Shown here piece after piece: positions 47,721 to 59,669 of a stretch of DNA of 64,000 nt (the stretch's first letter is position 1; the number at the start of each line of letters is the position of its first letter). Source of the stretch: Mesorhabditis belari (taxonomy: Eukaryota > Nematoda > Chromadorea > Rhabditida > Rhabditidae); assembly GCA_958450365.1 (NCBI GenBank), contig CAUEEP010000917.1:1078001-1142000 (forward strand), written 5' to 3'. The notes beneath the pieces are model-generated. The model was not told the origin of the DNA, ran no database searches, and worked only from the letters and a program-made list of their open reading frames with translations. The translations under genes and the position numbers were made by a program.

Positions 47721-48452
47721 TTGGTGTTTATTTTCGGAAAATCTCTCGTTTTCATGGAAAAATCCGAAAAAAATCAATGATTCACATCAAAATGAGAGTC
47801 AAAAACGGGAAAAGTGCTTTGAAATTCGCTAAAATTCTCTCCAAAAAAACTAGCTTGCTCTTTTTTCGATATTTTACGATATTCAGACAATAGCAATGTT
47901 ATATGCTAATTTTTCAAAATTTTCAATATTTCAAATTTCAATATTTCTTTTATTTTTCTTTTTATATGCCTAAAATGCTATCCAGATTGGCTGAATATTC
48001 GAAAATATTTGAATTTTCATTAATTTTAAGCAAAATTTCGCACCAGTCCTCTTTTTCAAGTTTCAACCAAAAAAAATTTGGCTTTAAATGCTAATTTTTA
48101 TTTTGAAAATTTTAAATGCTAATTTTTGCGAATTTTAAATGCTAATTTTTATTATGAAAACTTTAAAGCCTAATTTTTAATTTTGAGAATTTTAAATGCT
48201 AATTTTTATTTTCGAAATTTTAAATGCTAATTTTACGAGTCTCTTTCTCTTGTAACTGGGCAGAAAAAAAGCATAAAATCTGTGAACCAAAACTTTTTTT
48301 TTCCGAGGATTATACGTTCCAATTAGCCGCTTGAGTTTTTTGGCTCTTCGAACAAATGTTGAAAATCGCTCAGGTAGCAGTGCGTTTGTTACCCCAGCGA
48401 TTTCTCTGCCAATTGAGTCGAAAATTTGAATTCTTTGAATTTTTTGTCAGTT

Positions 48453-48750
48453 ATGGATATCACATTAGACCCCAAGTTGCTTGCAATTCGATTTCAAGTC
48501 GATTTTCACAAGTTGGTTTTCGGACCGAACTTCTTCGTTGACTTAAAATGGTTTAAAAGCGACTCCATGAAATTTAAATGCAAATTTTGTCAGTTATGGA
48601 TGTCACATTAGGTCCCCGAGCTGCTTGAAATTCGTTTTCAAGTCGATTTTCACAAGTTGGTTTTCAGACCGAACTTCTTCGTTGGCTTAAAATGGTTTAA
48701 AAGCGACTCCATGAAATTTAAATGCTAATTTTGTCAGTTATGGATGTCAC
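48453..48750 (-). repeat. Tandem array, 143/144-bp unit
   Basis: Three units with TTTTGTCAGTTATGGAT(A/G)TCAC and TTTCAAGTCGATTTTCACAA. Motif analogues at 48453, 48596 and 48740 begin ATGGA rather than CTGGA. Preceded by the AT-rich block at 48,075-48,240. Confidence 0.88.
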
Positions 48751-49120
48751 ATTAGGTCCCGGGTTGCTTGAAATTCGATTTCAAGTCGATTTTCACAAGT
48801 TGGTTTTCGGATCATTTACCCAACTCTCTCGATTCCTTGATTTCCCAGCTGGCTTCCCCTATGTGGCTGAGCTCTCCTGTGCATTCCATTCATTGCAAAT
48901 ATCGCTTTTGATCGACGTGATTGCCGATTTCCGTCGAAAACAGATTACGTGGCTTTGCGTGGGATTAGTTTTCGCTTGTATTCACCGAAATTCTAGATCG
49001 GCCGGGGTTTCCCCGTGAAAGCTGCATGATATAGCAAAAATTTTCGCGGGAAACCCCAAGCTGGATGTCACTCGGCAATTTGCATGTTTTGTTTTCGAAA
49101 AAATTGCTTATTTTTTTTGA

Positions 49121-49165
49121 AGTTGTTGCCGAGGAGGGGTCGGGTTCGATCCCGGTAGCCGCCAA
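49121..49165 (+). repeat. 3' half of a tRNA-like sequence
   Basis: GGGGTCGGGTTCGATCCCGG is a good box B with a self-pairing T stem, but there is no matching box A upstream. Followed by an A-run. Confidence 0.4.
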
Positions 49166-49399
49166 AAAAAAAATTTTATTAAATTTTCAAAAAATTTTAA
49201 ATCCATCATTTCATGTGCGTTCCAGATAGCCCAAATTTCTCAAAATTAAGTCAAAAAAGCGTATTTAAGGGCAGCTTATGAAGCCGGACTCAAAAAAAAA
49301 ACGGGAAAGAGCCATTAGAGGACAAAAGGAAAATTTTCGAAGAACATACAAATGCAAATGTCTAAATCCATCTGTCGCCGAGAAAGAATAGAAATGGAA

Positions 49400-49550
49400 A
49401 AGAGGCGAAAAACAAGCCGGTTTCGGTCTTCGTCTCTCCCCCCTTTTCCCGGATTACTTTTGTCTCCGCGGCGCTCGCTCACTGCTCCATACGAGCCCCG
49501 TGCGGGCTCAATTTTACCCCGTTTTTTCCCTCTCCACTTTTCTTGTGACC
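49400..49550 (+). promoter_or_regulatory. Candidate promoter of the internal Rap1GAP start
   Basis: A GC-rich island (for example CTCCGCGGCGCTCGCTCACT and CCCCGTGCGGGCTC) in otherwise AT-rich DNA, 0.35 kb before the ATG at 49,885. CpG-rich composition and position suggest a promoter; no TATA box or start site can be proven from sequence. Confidence 0.35.
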
Positions 49551-49870
49551 TCCAAGATTGTGTTTGACGAGATAAAGTTCGAGTGATTCTTGTAGAGATC
49601 AGCTTATTTTTATCCATTCTTAAACCGTCGAAATCCAAGATTTCAATTTTTACTCGAAAGCCCAAAAATCTTTCTTTTTCTAGATCCAGTGACTTCCAGG
49701 TTTTCCAGATTTTGAATTATATTTTTGAAATCTTTAAAAATGCGTTCCATATCCGCTTGATCTCAATCCTTCAAAGTTTTTGTCTCTTCTTTTGATCAAA
49801 ATCCATTTTTTACTTTTTCAATTCCTCTCGTGCGTTCCAAAAATCAAATTTCACTTTAAAAAACGATGTG

Positions 49871-49884
49871 CTTTTCCAGTGCGA
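49871..49884 (+). other. Likely SL trans-splice acceptor
   Basis: CTTTTCCAG followed by TGCGA and then ATG at 49,885. A 3' splice site within 5 nt of the start codon, with no phase-compatible upstream exon found, is the usual sign of spliced-leader addition in nematodes. It could instead be an ordinary acceptor for an unseen exon. Confidence 0.5.
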
Positions 49885-50880
49885 ATGGATGCGGACGCTG
49901 AGGTTCGGCACTATATGGACAAGCGGTATACGAGAGAGTACTCGAAGAGGAGGGGCATTCCCTGGAGTACAGCTGACTCTCGCTTAAGGGGATCACAAGG
50001 GAATTTGGCTACAATCAAAGAGCCATCAATTCCCAGTCCTGACTATTCGCCGATACGAGAGCTGGAGGGAAGAGCTGTCGAGGAGTTGGCTAGAGCAAAA
50101 AGTATGCACAGTTTAGAAGCGAGCACTTCAAAAATCGAGCAGCTCGACTTATCAAGACCTCAAAAAGTCAAGTTCTCGAAGTCGACGAAGAGCTTGAGCA
50201 AATCGAGTGATACTTTTCCAGAGTTGAACAACAATGGGACAAAGGGAGTGGACAGAGGATTGGATAGAGGAGTGGATAGAGGAGTGGACAGAGGAGTGGA
50301 TCGTACCCCGAAGTACCCTAGATCACTAGCCTACCCTGAGAAAACCCTAGACTCTAAGAAGCCAGATCAGACCTTGAATCTGAATCCCAACCTGGAAAGG
50401 ACCTTAGACAGGAGTTTGACCCTGGATCGGATCCCGTACCGTCACCCTGGCTCCGACCGCATTCTGAACTACCCTAGTCCAAGCCAATCCCTGGACCAAA
50501 CCCTGGATTACCCTGACCCAAGCCAGACCCTAGACCGTCAGCTTAGCTTGGACCGTACAGCAAACCGGGAAAAACTAAAGCGCTCCCGAATGAGCCTTCC
50601 ATCAAAAGAAGAACAATTCAAAATAATGGCAGCCGAAAAGCTCGTCAATGCCATGGAAAATATGGAGAAAGCAAAGAGGGGAACGGAAACAAAAATTCAT
50701 GGAAGCCATGCAGCAAGGAAAGGATCGAAATCAGCGCTCGAACTTTTTGGGGCATTATTCATCGGCTCTCGTAAAAGCATTGACTCGGAGAGACCGTTGC
50801 TGAAGAACTCTATCGTCTCCCCGCCAACCCTCATTTCGAGTACGGTCAAAGATATCGCGCTACGAGAGTTGCCGAGTGCG
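49885..50880 (+). CDS. RAP1GAP: Rap1GAP alternative N-terminal exon
   Basis: A single 996-nt exon encodes 332 residues, basic and Ser/Pro-rich, starting [20 protein letters not shown]. The middle is low complexity: [16 protein letters not shown] is a 12-bp minisatellite in frame (about 50,245-50,310), followed by many [11 protein letters not shown] repeats. Later [20 protein letters not shown] may form a helix. No domain recognised. The exon ends TGCG|GTGAGT in phase 0, fitting 51,374. It holds no clear phased motif, unlike the ORF at 27,591. It replaces the GoLoco exon in this isoform. Confidence 0.8.
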
Positions 50881-53800
50881 GTGAGTGAGGGATTTTATAA
50901 TTATGGAACGCAGTACGCGTTATCGAATAGGCAGAAGTGCTGTAATCCGTAAAAATATCTGATCAGTACTGGATTACGGTAGCTGGAGCGTTATTTAAGA
51001 AACAGATAACGGAAGCGTATGGTAAATGGCGGCTTTGGAAACTATGGGAGGCACTACAGATTATCCAATAGTTAGAAATACCGTAATCCGTGTAGAAATA
51101 TTTGGTCAGTACTGGATTACGGTAGCTGGAGCTTTTTTTAAGAAACCGAGAACGGAAGCGTACTGTAAGTGGCCGCTTTGGGAACTATGGGTGGCAGTAC
51201 AGGTTATCCAATAGTTAGAAATACCATAATCCAAAAAAATTTGCCTTGGGGTACTGTAGCTAATAGTGTTTTTTAGGAAACCGACCGAGTTTCATAAAAA
51301 ATTATAATACTAAGGAAATTAACATTTAGAGCTCCTTTGTGACATCCAAAACCTCATTTTTTTCAATTTTCAGGCCTCCAGCGCCGAGCGAAATCACCGA
51401 GACAACACGACGACCCGTGAAGCGATGAGAGAGGTGAGAAATTTTTCAAAAACTCAAGGTTTTGAAAAATGCTGCAAATTTAGAAAAACTCTATACGGAG
51501 TCTACGTGACATCCATTGAATGTCTAAATTAAAATAATTCTTGTTTTTCGATAGTAAAGACGTTCGGATTTACAGGAACCGTAACCCGTAGCGTCGATAG
51601 CGCTTTTTTACCTTTGTATATCCTAGAGCAATTTGAGACTTTAAAAACATCTACAATGTAAATCCTGGATGTCACATGCTAAATTTAGGGAAATTTCTTG
51701 TTAAAAGTACGGGCGCGAAATATAGCTACCGTAACCGGTCAGCTGACCGAGAGTCAATTTGTTACTTTTGTATATCTGACTTTGAGACTTTACAAGAGGC
51801 TACTGTGACATCCAGATTAAATGTCTAAATTAAAAAAACCGTACTATTTCATGCTAATCCTGATTCAATTTCGTTTCCAAGAAAGCCATCACAATTCCGT
51901 TAGTCGCTTTTTTTTCGTTAGTGGGTCGAAAACCTTTGAATTGAATGGGAATTGAAAGAAAAATGGAGAAACGAGAAAAGAACGGTTTGGAGAATCCGAG
52001 AATTGAATAGAAAAGTTTTCAATGAGAGGAGAGAGGGCCAATCTCAGGGGTTGAGGTCAGGGAAAGAGGACTGGCAAGAAAATAGGAAATCTAGCTTATC
52101 AAGTAGGCGATTTTAGATTTTAAAATAAAGTTATGGATGTCATGTAATGTATTTCTGCTTTCAAAATTGTCTATAAAGCTTTTTGGAGAAGGGCTAGGGT
52201 CAGGGTTAAGGACTGGCAAGAAAATAGGAAATCTAGCTTATCAAGTAGGCGATTTTAGATTTTAAAATAAAGTTATGGATGTCATGTAATGTATTTCTGC
52301 TTTCAAAATTGCCTATAAAGCTTTTTGGAGAAGGGCTAGCTCAGCCTCGGGGTCAGGGTTGAGGACTGGCGGGAAAATAGGGAATCGAGTTTGTCAAGTA
52401 GTCAATCTTAAGTTTTCAAGTACAATTCTGGACCTCATGCTAGCTATTTCTAAATGTGACTGGGCTAATAAGAGAATATTTCAGATGCTCTCCCGACCGG
52501 GTCCCTACCCACAAATCGTCACTCAATCCTCGGGATTCTGGATGGACGGTGAGTCTCAATCCTTCTGGATGAGGATCAAAATTAGACCAAGCTCCTTTCT
52601 GGAGGTCACATCACTCGTTTAGTGTTTCAAAAAGTGACTAACTTATTATTTATGCTACTAGGTACTGTAGGGTAAACGCCATTTCAGAGTTATGGCTTGA
52701 ATGGCTTGATTCGAGTCAGTGACAGATTTAGAGACTAGCCTGCGTTCCATCATTGACCAAAATTCCATTTTTAACGGCATTTTCTATCAATTCAAAGGAG
52801 TTATTAGAGTCAAATCGTGTTGGCCCGATTTCTGCAAAATTGAACAAAGAAATTGTGACCAAAAATCTTTCTAATCCAAATCCTGGATATCACACTTGAG
52901 ATCGAGCACGAGAAATCGATTCTATGAACGTTTTGGAATTTCTACTTTCAGGCGTGTCCAGCTCAAATCTAGCGATCGACGAGGAGATCGGGCAGAGCCA
53001 CTCGAATGCCCACCAAACAAACAGCTGTGCCCGGTTCAAGCTGGAAATGGATGACACCGGCAATTGCTATCGGAGGCATTTTTATGGACGAGTGAGTGAA
53101 GCGTAGACGGTTCACTTGAAAGGAACACCACGATTTTAGGAACACCACGATTTCTACGCAAACGATCCACAATTGGGCCCACTAGTGCTTTCGGTTCGCA
53201 CAGAAACCATCTCCTCGCAGGATCATTTCCGGATAATGTTGAGGACGAAACAGGGCACAATTCACGAGATCGTCCCGGCTAGTGGTGAGAAAAAGAAATA
53301 AATAAAAAATATGGAAAGCACTGGGTGTTAGACAAAAAATCAAGCCTAGTGACATCCAGGATGGCTGAATATTTTCGATTTTCGACAGTCAAGACGTTCG
53401 TTTAAAGCCACCGTAACCCGTCACGTCTATAGCGCTTAGCTACCGTAATCTTAGCTACCGTAGAGGCAACTTAGCTTAAGAACGCCAAAAATGTAAATCC
53501 TGGATGTCACATGAGATTTTGGGATTGTCAGAAAATCAGAAAAGTTGAAAGCAGTATATAGCTACCGTAACCCGTAGCGTCTAGAGCAAGATTACGGTAT
53601 ATCTACCGTAATCTTAGAGAAGACCTAGCTTGAAAACGTCAAAAACGAAAATCCTGGATGTCACAGGAGGTTTTGGAATTGTTTTTGATCAGAAAAGTTG
53701 AAGGTATACAGCTACCGTAACCCGTAACGTCTATACCCACTTATCTACCGTAATCCTAGAGGCGACTTAGCTTGAAAACGTCCAAAATGTAAATCCTGGA

Positions 53801-56800
53801 TGTCACATGAGATTTTGGAATGGTTTTTGAGTGGAAAAGTTGAAAGTATACAGCTACCGTAACCCGTAACGTCTATAGCGCATATCTACCGTAATCCTAG
53901 AGGCGACTTAGCTTGAAAACGTCAAAATGTAAATCCTGGATGTCACAGGAGATCTTGGAATTGTTTCAGAATAGTAGAAAGCAGTATAAAGCTACCGTAA
54001 CCCTGAGGCTGATCTGGACCTGGCTCTAGCCAAATCTCTGGCAAGCTAACTCCAATAGAATCTCTCTGTCGTTTATGTAAATTGTAGACTTGAAAGCTTC
54101 ATTTTACCGTATCCATTAGCTACCGTAATCCCCAAAAAAAGCAATTTCAGATCTTTTGAAAAAAAACTCTCTTTTTGTAAGGGCTTAACTGAAAAACGGC
54201 TTTCTTTTTAAACGACTACTGTAATATTAACCAATTTTTAGCATTGGCTGACAAGCCATCCGCGTCTCGTATGGCCCGACTGCTCTGCGATGAGGTGTCC
54301 ACGGATAAATTCTGTCCGGTCGCTTTTCCGGGTGGTTCCGAGAAAATTGTCGAGTGAGTTTTGAAAAATTTGAAAATTTTTGTGCAATCTGGAACGCACA
54401 ACACAAAATTAGTGAAAAAAATTGAGGAAAAATCCGAAAAAAAAATTTCGCTACAGTACCCCAAATCGTCTATAGTCCTAAAAAATTGGCGAAAATTGAG
54501 TTAAATGGAATTTTTTTTTCCGCTAAAGCTGCGTTCTGGAAAGCATGTGACCCAAATTTGAATAGAAACTCGGAAAATTCGGCGAGTTACCGTAAGCCAG
54601 GGAAGTGATTTTTATAGTGCGCCTATCTACCGTAATCCTAGAGAAGACCTAGCTTGAAAACGTCCAAAATGCAAATCCTGGATGTCACAGGAGAGTTTGG
54701 GATTGTCAGACAATCAGAAAAGTTGAAAGCAGTATATAGCTACCGTAACCCGTAGCGTCTAGAGCCGCTTATCTACCGTAATCCTAGAGGCAACTTAGCT
54801 TAAAAACGTCAAAAATGCAAATCCTGGATGTCACAGGCGGTTTTGGAATGGTTTTTGAGCGGAACAGTTGCAAAATAGTTTCTACCGTATACGCAGACAA
54901 TTACATTTACTCTTAAATGCAAATTTCTTTAGATACGACGAGCACGTGCTGACGAACACCTACAAATTCGGTGTGATCTACCAGAGAAAGGGTCAAGTGA
55001 CAGAAGAGGAGCTATTCGGGAACGCGATTCCGTCACCGGCTTTCGAGGAATTTCTGGGGATACTTGGGGACACGATCGAGCTGCAAGGATTTACGGTGCG
55101 TTGAGTTATTGTCATGTAATTTTGAGCATCCTGGGAATCATCCGTCAAAAGTGTAAATCCTGGATGTCACAGGAGATTTTGGAATGATTTTCGAGTGGAA
55201 AAGTTGAAAGTATACATCTACCGTAACCCGTAACGTCTATAGCGCTTATCTACCGTAATCTTAGAGAAGACCTAGCTTGGAAACGTCCAAAATGCAAATC
55301 CTGGATGTCACAGGAGGTTTTGGGATTGTTTTTGATCAGAAAAGTTGAAAGCAGTATATAGCTACCGTAACCCGTAACGTCTATACCCACTTATCTACCG
55401 TAATCCTAGAGAAGACCTAGCTTGGAAACGTTAAAAATGCAAATCCTGGATGTCACAGGAGGTTTTGGAATGGCTTTTACGAGGATTATTCTGACGGATC
55501 AGTTTCTAGCCTGGCTTCTGGTCTAAACCTGCCTACAGAACTTAGGACTCGCTTAGAATATTCTTGGCTACAGTACAGTAACCCTGGCTATAGTAACCGG
55601 ATGTTTCAGCCGGTCTCGAGGCCTATAAGGGCAGGCCAAAGCTCGCGCAAATTTTCAGATCTGAATTCTGACCAAGACAAGCCAAAACCTGAGTCTAAGG
55701 CTTAAAACTAAACCGCCACAGTTTATGCAAAAGTTTTCAGCGTTACCGCGGAGGTTTGGACACGACGCACGGGCAAACGGGTCGCCAAGCGGTTTACACG
55801 GATTTTCGCGGTCGTGAATGCCTCTTCCACGTCTCCACGATGCTCCCGTTCACCGTTGGAGACACGCAACAGTTGCAGGTGAGATGGATGCGATTTTTCT
55901 AGCACAATCCCTCAGCTGTGCTCCAGATCAGCTAACAAAGTTGAAAGATTTTTGGAAAGAGAGCGCGATACGATAGAAATTTTGAGCCGAAAGAATCGTC
56001 AAGAGTACACCCGAGTACTAAGTGCTCCAAATTCCGTTTCGAAGTGTCGAAACTTTCTAGTGACTTCCAGATCGGCTAGAAAGCTGCTTAACTTTTTGAT
56101 ATCTAGCGTGTACGATAGAAATTATGATCGGAAAGAATCGTCAAGAGTACACCTGAATACTGAGTGCTCCAAATTCCGTTTCCAAATGTCGGAACTTTCT
56201 AGTGACTTCCAGATCGACCAAAAAGCTCATAAAATTTCGTTCTCTCTTTGCAGATATGCAAATTTTAAGCGAGTGAAAGTAAAGAGTACAGATTCGTACT
56301 AAAAGCCTCTAATTCTCTAAAAAATCAAAATTCTAGCGTAAACGGCACATCGGAAACGACATTGTGGCCGTGGTTTTTCAAGAGGAGAACACGCCATTCG
56401 CGCCCGATATGATCGCCTCGAATTTCCTGCACTCTTACATTGTTGTGCAACCGGTTGACGCATGCACCGAGAAAGTTCGCTACAAGGTCGGCTTTTTTCT
56501 AGCCAATTAACAAGTGTGACATCCAGGATGAGCAATAAAATTAAAAAAACCCCTAAAATTAACTACAAAGCATCTCTTGGCCGTGGTTAGACTTCAAGCT
56601 GATTTATCTCGAAATATTGGTTTTTAAGACTCGAGATTTCAAAAAAAGCTCCTCCTGGGTGTCACCGGATCCGAATTCGTCAAAAAAATGATTTCAAAGC
56701 TTTAAAAAAATTTTGTTCAATTTGGTAGAAGGGGTGTGTTTGGAAAAGATGGGTTTTAGGTGGCTGTAACGGCTCGCGATGATGTTCCATTTTTTGGCCC

Positions 56801-59669
56801 AACCCTCCCGGCACCGCCAATCTTCCGAAGAGGCCAAGATTTCCGAAATTTCCTGTTGACGAAGTTGATCAACGCTGAGAATGCCGCGTACAGGAGTACG
56901 AAATTTGCGAAACTCGCTGTGAGTTTTTTTGGCGATTTTAAAGGAATAACTAGCTAGTGTGATGTCCAGAATCAAGATTTTTCGACTCAAAAGTGACTAT
57001 TGACTGAAACGCATAGGGTATACTGTAGAGAGAACGTTTCGGTACTGCCGTCCAATTCAAGAAGACCCCATGATCCAGATTTAGATGAATATTTCTTGAG
57101 TGTGACTTCCAGGATGCCCAAATATCAATTCGAAATTTCAGGAACGCACTCGCAGCTCCCTGTTAACGGACCTATTCGATTTCCTGAAGCAACGAGCCGA
57201 ATTCTACGGTTTACCGCTTTTGGAATCGGTCGAATTGCCGCCACCGTCCACTGGGATCATCCAATCCGTTAAAAAAGCGCTGAGTGGAAGGTTTGTAAAC
57301 GAAAATTCTTGAAATCATCCGTTTCAGCTCCAAAACCGACAGCAATTAGGGGTAAATCGGGTGCATGCTCATTTTAGATATTTTCCTTTATCTACAGACT
57401 CCAAATGAATATTTTTTAGAGATTATGGATGTCACAGCATAAAGCTACAGTAATAGAATGATAGATTGTCGTTGAAAAATATACTATGCAGCTAGGATTG
57501 CTGTACAATAAAGTACAGTCTCGTAGCTTTAGCCAAACCATATGTTATCTAAATTTTCTTAAGTTATGGATGTCACAGCATAAAGTTACAGTAATAGAAT
57601 AGGCTGTCGTTGTAAAAATATTTACCTATGTAGCTGTGATTACTGTACGACAAAGTACAGCCTCGTAGCTTTAGCTAAACCATATGTGATCTAAATTTTC
57701 TTAGATTATGGATGTCACAGCATAAAGCTACAGTAATAGAAAAATAGATTGTCGTTGAAAAATATTGTCCTATGCAGCTAGGATTGCTGTACGACAAAGT
57801 ACAGTCTCGTAGCTTTAGCTAAACCACATGTAATCTAAATTTTCTTTAGTTATGGATGTCACAGCATAAAGTGACAGTACTAGGAGGCGGGTTTTCGGGC
57901 TTTTGTTTACTCCGGGGTCACCCTGCTTTAGGGATAAAACCTTAGTTTTTTGATTTCTTGAAAACCCTTTCTGAAACTTTCCTAGCATATCGTGTGCGCT
58001 CCAGCTTGGCCAATGCTAAAGTTTCAGATCGCGGTCGGTGTCCCAAGACGTGAACGGTGCGTCTACGCCGACAGCGCGGACCACGTCGATGTCAATGCCG
58101 CAACGACAGTACACAGCTCCACCGAGGCGAATCGCACACTCGGAGACTCTCTCGAAATCGAGCAGCTCTTCGCAGGACAGCCGCGAGAACGGCCAGCACT
58201 CACCGCCGCATTTGCCCGACGATAAAGAGTTAGTTTTAGGACTGGCGCTTTAAAAAGAGATTGCTTGGGCGGAATTTGAAATTTTTTGAAAATTTGGCGG
58301 TTTTGGATGTCACTGTAGATATCTAGCTGAAAATCGCCGTCGTTTCAAGCGTTTTAAATTTCGAGAATCTACGCTTTTCGATTATCCAAAAAAATTTCAG
58401 ATCTCGCGACTCGCTTTTCGACGAAATCGATTCGGCACACGTTTCAACTGGCTCAAACGGAGTGCGAGGCGTTCAGAAAAGAATCATTCACCGCCATTTA
58501 TCATCCTCGATCCACAAGCACTCGCCGAGTCAGACAAGAGAGCGGTGAGTATGACAGAGTTTCAGGACTGGCCCAAAAACTCTTTCCACAAGCTAGGCAT
58601 TCTTTAAATAAGAGCAGAGACACCCGTTCTGGATGTCACAGTAGACAATGAAACCGTTTGCAAAACATATCTTCTCGATTTTAGTCGAACCGACTGGGAG
58701 AGCTCGTCAACGGAGGAAGCCGAGCAAGAGCACGACTCCGACACGGGAATGGTGGGTTTTTGAGAATGGATTACCGTAATCTGGAGCGCACATTAGCTTT
58801 CTACGCATAAAAGATGTAAAGATTAGTGTATCTCAAAATGAGTTTTGGTCGGGGTTACGGTAACCGGGTCACTTTATAGGAGTTTATCGAGATCTCAAAT
58901 CTGAGTACGGTAGAGCTTTCGTTTTACAGTGTGACCTCCAGGATTACTGTATTCGGCTTTAAAAAATTGAATTCAAGCTGGGAAAAATGGTTTTTCTTGC
59001 AGGAATCGCTTTCGTCGGCGGATCTGCACTCAAATACGCGTTTATCGTGTTCATTTTGTGCTGAGGACATGCTGTTGACGTCGCCAGCAAGGCTGGAGAC
59101 GATTCACGGAGTCGACAATCATCAGCACATCATTTTAAAGCACAACGGGCACAATGGAGAGGTCAAAAGCGGGAACAGGTACAAAATATCAAAATTTCCA
59201 TAAAAACAAAAACTTTTGCATTCAGAGGGCACTGTGCCTTCCAGGATCTCGATTTATAATCAAAAAAACCAAAGTTTACAAAGAATTTCGTTTTTTTCAT
59301 CTTGTCATAAAATTTGGCTCAAAACTGATTAAGCAAAATTTTTCCAAAATCGAAATTTTCTTATTCCTAATTCTTTGATGCACTCCAGGACTCAATGATT
59401 TCGAAAAATAAAGCCGAAATCTCATTTCTAAATCAAGAAAATCCTTCAGAACCGCTCACCTGACCGACGAGTTGAACCGGGCGAACGAGGAGATCGCCCG
59501 GCTGAAGCGGCTACTGAAAACGGCACCGGACGGGCATTCGGTGGCCACCGTACACCAGGCTACCGTGCACCAGCCGGCCACAGTACATTTGCCGAGGTCG
59601 ACCGCCGAAGAGGTCACCGTGTCCCAGCAGCCGAACACCACCAACATCACGATCGTGTCAGCGCAATGA
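49885..59669 (+). CDS. RAP1GAP: Rap1 GTPase-activating protein (Rap1GAP), 16 exons
   Basis: Rap1GAP speeds GTP hydrolysis by Rap1, switching off Rap signalling at membranes. Exons read here: 49885-50880, 51374-51433, 52485-52548, 52952-53091, 53140-53284, 54242-54353, 54933-55095, 55741-55878, 56337-56486, 56760-56918, 57142-57290, 58028-58228, 58401-58544, 58685-58751, 59003-59178, 59450-59669. All phases match and sum to 3,084 nt, 1,027 residues. Family blocks appear in order: [82 protein letters not shown]. The Asn of RKRHIGND (about residue 613) is the catalytic asparagine thumb of RapGAPs. One donor is non-standard (AAG|GTCGGC at 56,486). The N-terminal 332 residues are not conserved family sequence. 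Confidence 0.93.
50245..50310 (+). repeat. Coding minisatellite, 12-bp unit (GVDR)
   Basis: Five tandem copies of GGAGTGGAYAGA and variants, in frame. Copy number could vary between individuals without shifting the frame. Confidence 0.85.
50960..51240 (+). repeat. Intronic tandem duplication, about 145-bp unit
   Basis: Two units with GTACTGGATTACGGTAGCTGG and ACAG(A/G)TTATCCAATAGTTAG. The motif slot is degenerate here (CTGGAGCGTTA, CTGGAGCTTTT). The intron is 50,881-51,373. Confidence 0.85.
52080..52420 (+). repeat. Intronic tandem array, about 140-bp unit
   Basis: Units with GGAAATCTAGCTTATCAAGT and TATGGATGTCATGTAATG repeat 2.5 times upstream of the exon at 52,485. The motif form is ATGGATGTCAT, a two-base variant of CTGGATGTCAC. 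Confidence 0.85.
52485..54353 (+). CDS. RAP1GAP: Rap1GAP N-terminal (dimerisation) half of core
   Basis: Four exons (52485-52548, 52952-53091, 53140-53284, 54242-54353) encode [45 protein letters not shown], then [12 protein letters not shown] and FCPVAFPGG. These align in order with the stretch of Rap1GAP that precedes the catalytic domain. The intron between the second and third exons is only 48 bp, typical of nematodes, while the others carry phased motifs. Confidence 0.92.
53350..55460 (+). repeat. Intronic motif arrays around exons 6 and 7
   Basis: Units with AAATCCTGGATGTCACA, GCTACCGTAACCCGTA(A/G)CGTC and TATCTACCGTAATC recur at about 53501, 53655, 53798 and 53938, then about 54679 and 54825, then about 55160, 55301 and 55448. 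The same unit occupies both introns on either side of the exon at 54,933-55,095, so copies have moved across or been converted between introns. Confidence 0.85.
54933..56918 (+). CDS. RAP1GAP: Rap1GAP catalytic domain exons
   Basis: Four exons (54933-55095, 55741-55878, 56337-56486, 56760-56918) encode the RapGAP domain, about residues 506-709: [99 protein letters not shown]. Lys, His and Asn of RKRHIGND, the residues known to matter for Rap1 GTP hydrolysis in this family, are all present, so the enzyme should be active. Confidence 0.95.
57142..59669 (+). CDS. RAP1GAP: Rap1GAP C-terminal tail exons
   Basis: Six exons encode [14 protein letters not shown], a RSRSVS segment like the RSRSQS of vertebrate Rap1GAP (a likely phospho-regulated region), Ser-rich stretches, SDTGM|ESLSS similar to the family's DTGLES block, and a last exon with [19 protein letters not shown], predicted to form a short coiled coil. 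A tiny in-phase alternative exon at about 57,328 would end the protein early after SSKTDSN; I consider it chance. The stop is TGA at 59,667-59,669. Confidence 0.88.
57425..57862 (-). repeat. Intronic tandem array, 141-144-bp unit
   Basis: Four units with GTACAGTCTCGTAGCTTTAG or close variants and TTATGGATGTCACAGCATAA; motif analogues at 57425, 57566, 57708 and 57852, followed by an unrelated unit whose motif (57994) keeps the 142-bp step. Confidence 0.9.

Larger units (their letters stand above)
39468..49884. other. Noncoding stretch, motif-phased, inside the Rap1GAP locus
   Basis: No exon found. Phased motifs are especially regular at 42,736-44,480. Also contains a foldback with tRNA-like arms (40.9-41.6 kb), octamer-like AT arrays, a G-rich stretch near 45.8 kb and several tandem duplications. 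It would be a 13-kb intron of the GoLoco form (39,468-52,484) minus the alternative first exon. Confidence 0.65.

Noticed and set aside
47448..47780. Open frame of 110 codons with an internal protein repeat
   Set aside because: The repeat is the DNA tandem duplication carrying GTGCGTTCCAG; nothing else suggests coding.
53101..53139. Missing exon between the GR and EHHDF segments
   Set aside because: The 48-bp gap has a proper donor and acceptor and the joined reading frame matches the family, so it is a short intron.
57328..57349. Short alternative terminal exon of Rap1GAP
   Set aside because: An acceptor-like TTTCAG leads to a stop after eight codons; the exon at 58,028 gives the conserved RSRSVS block in the same phase.
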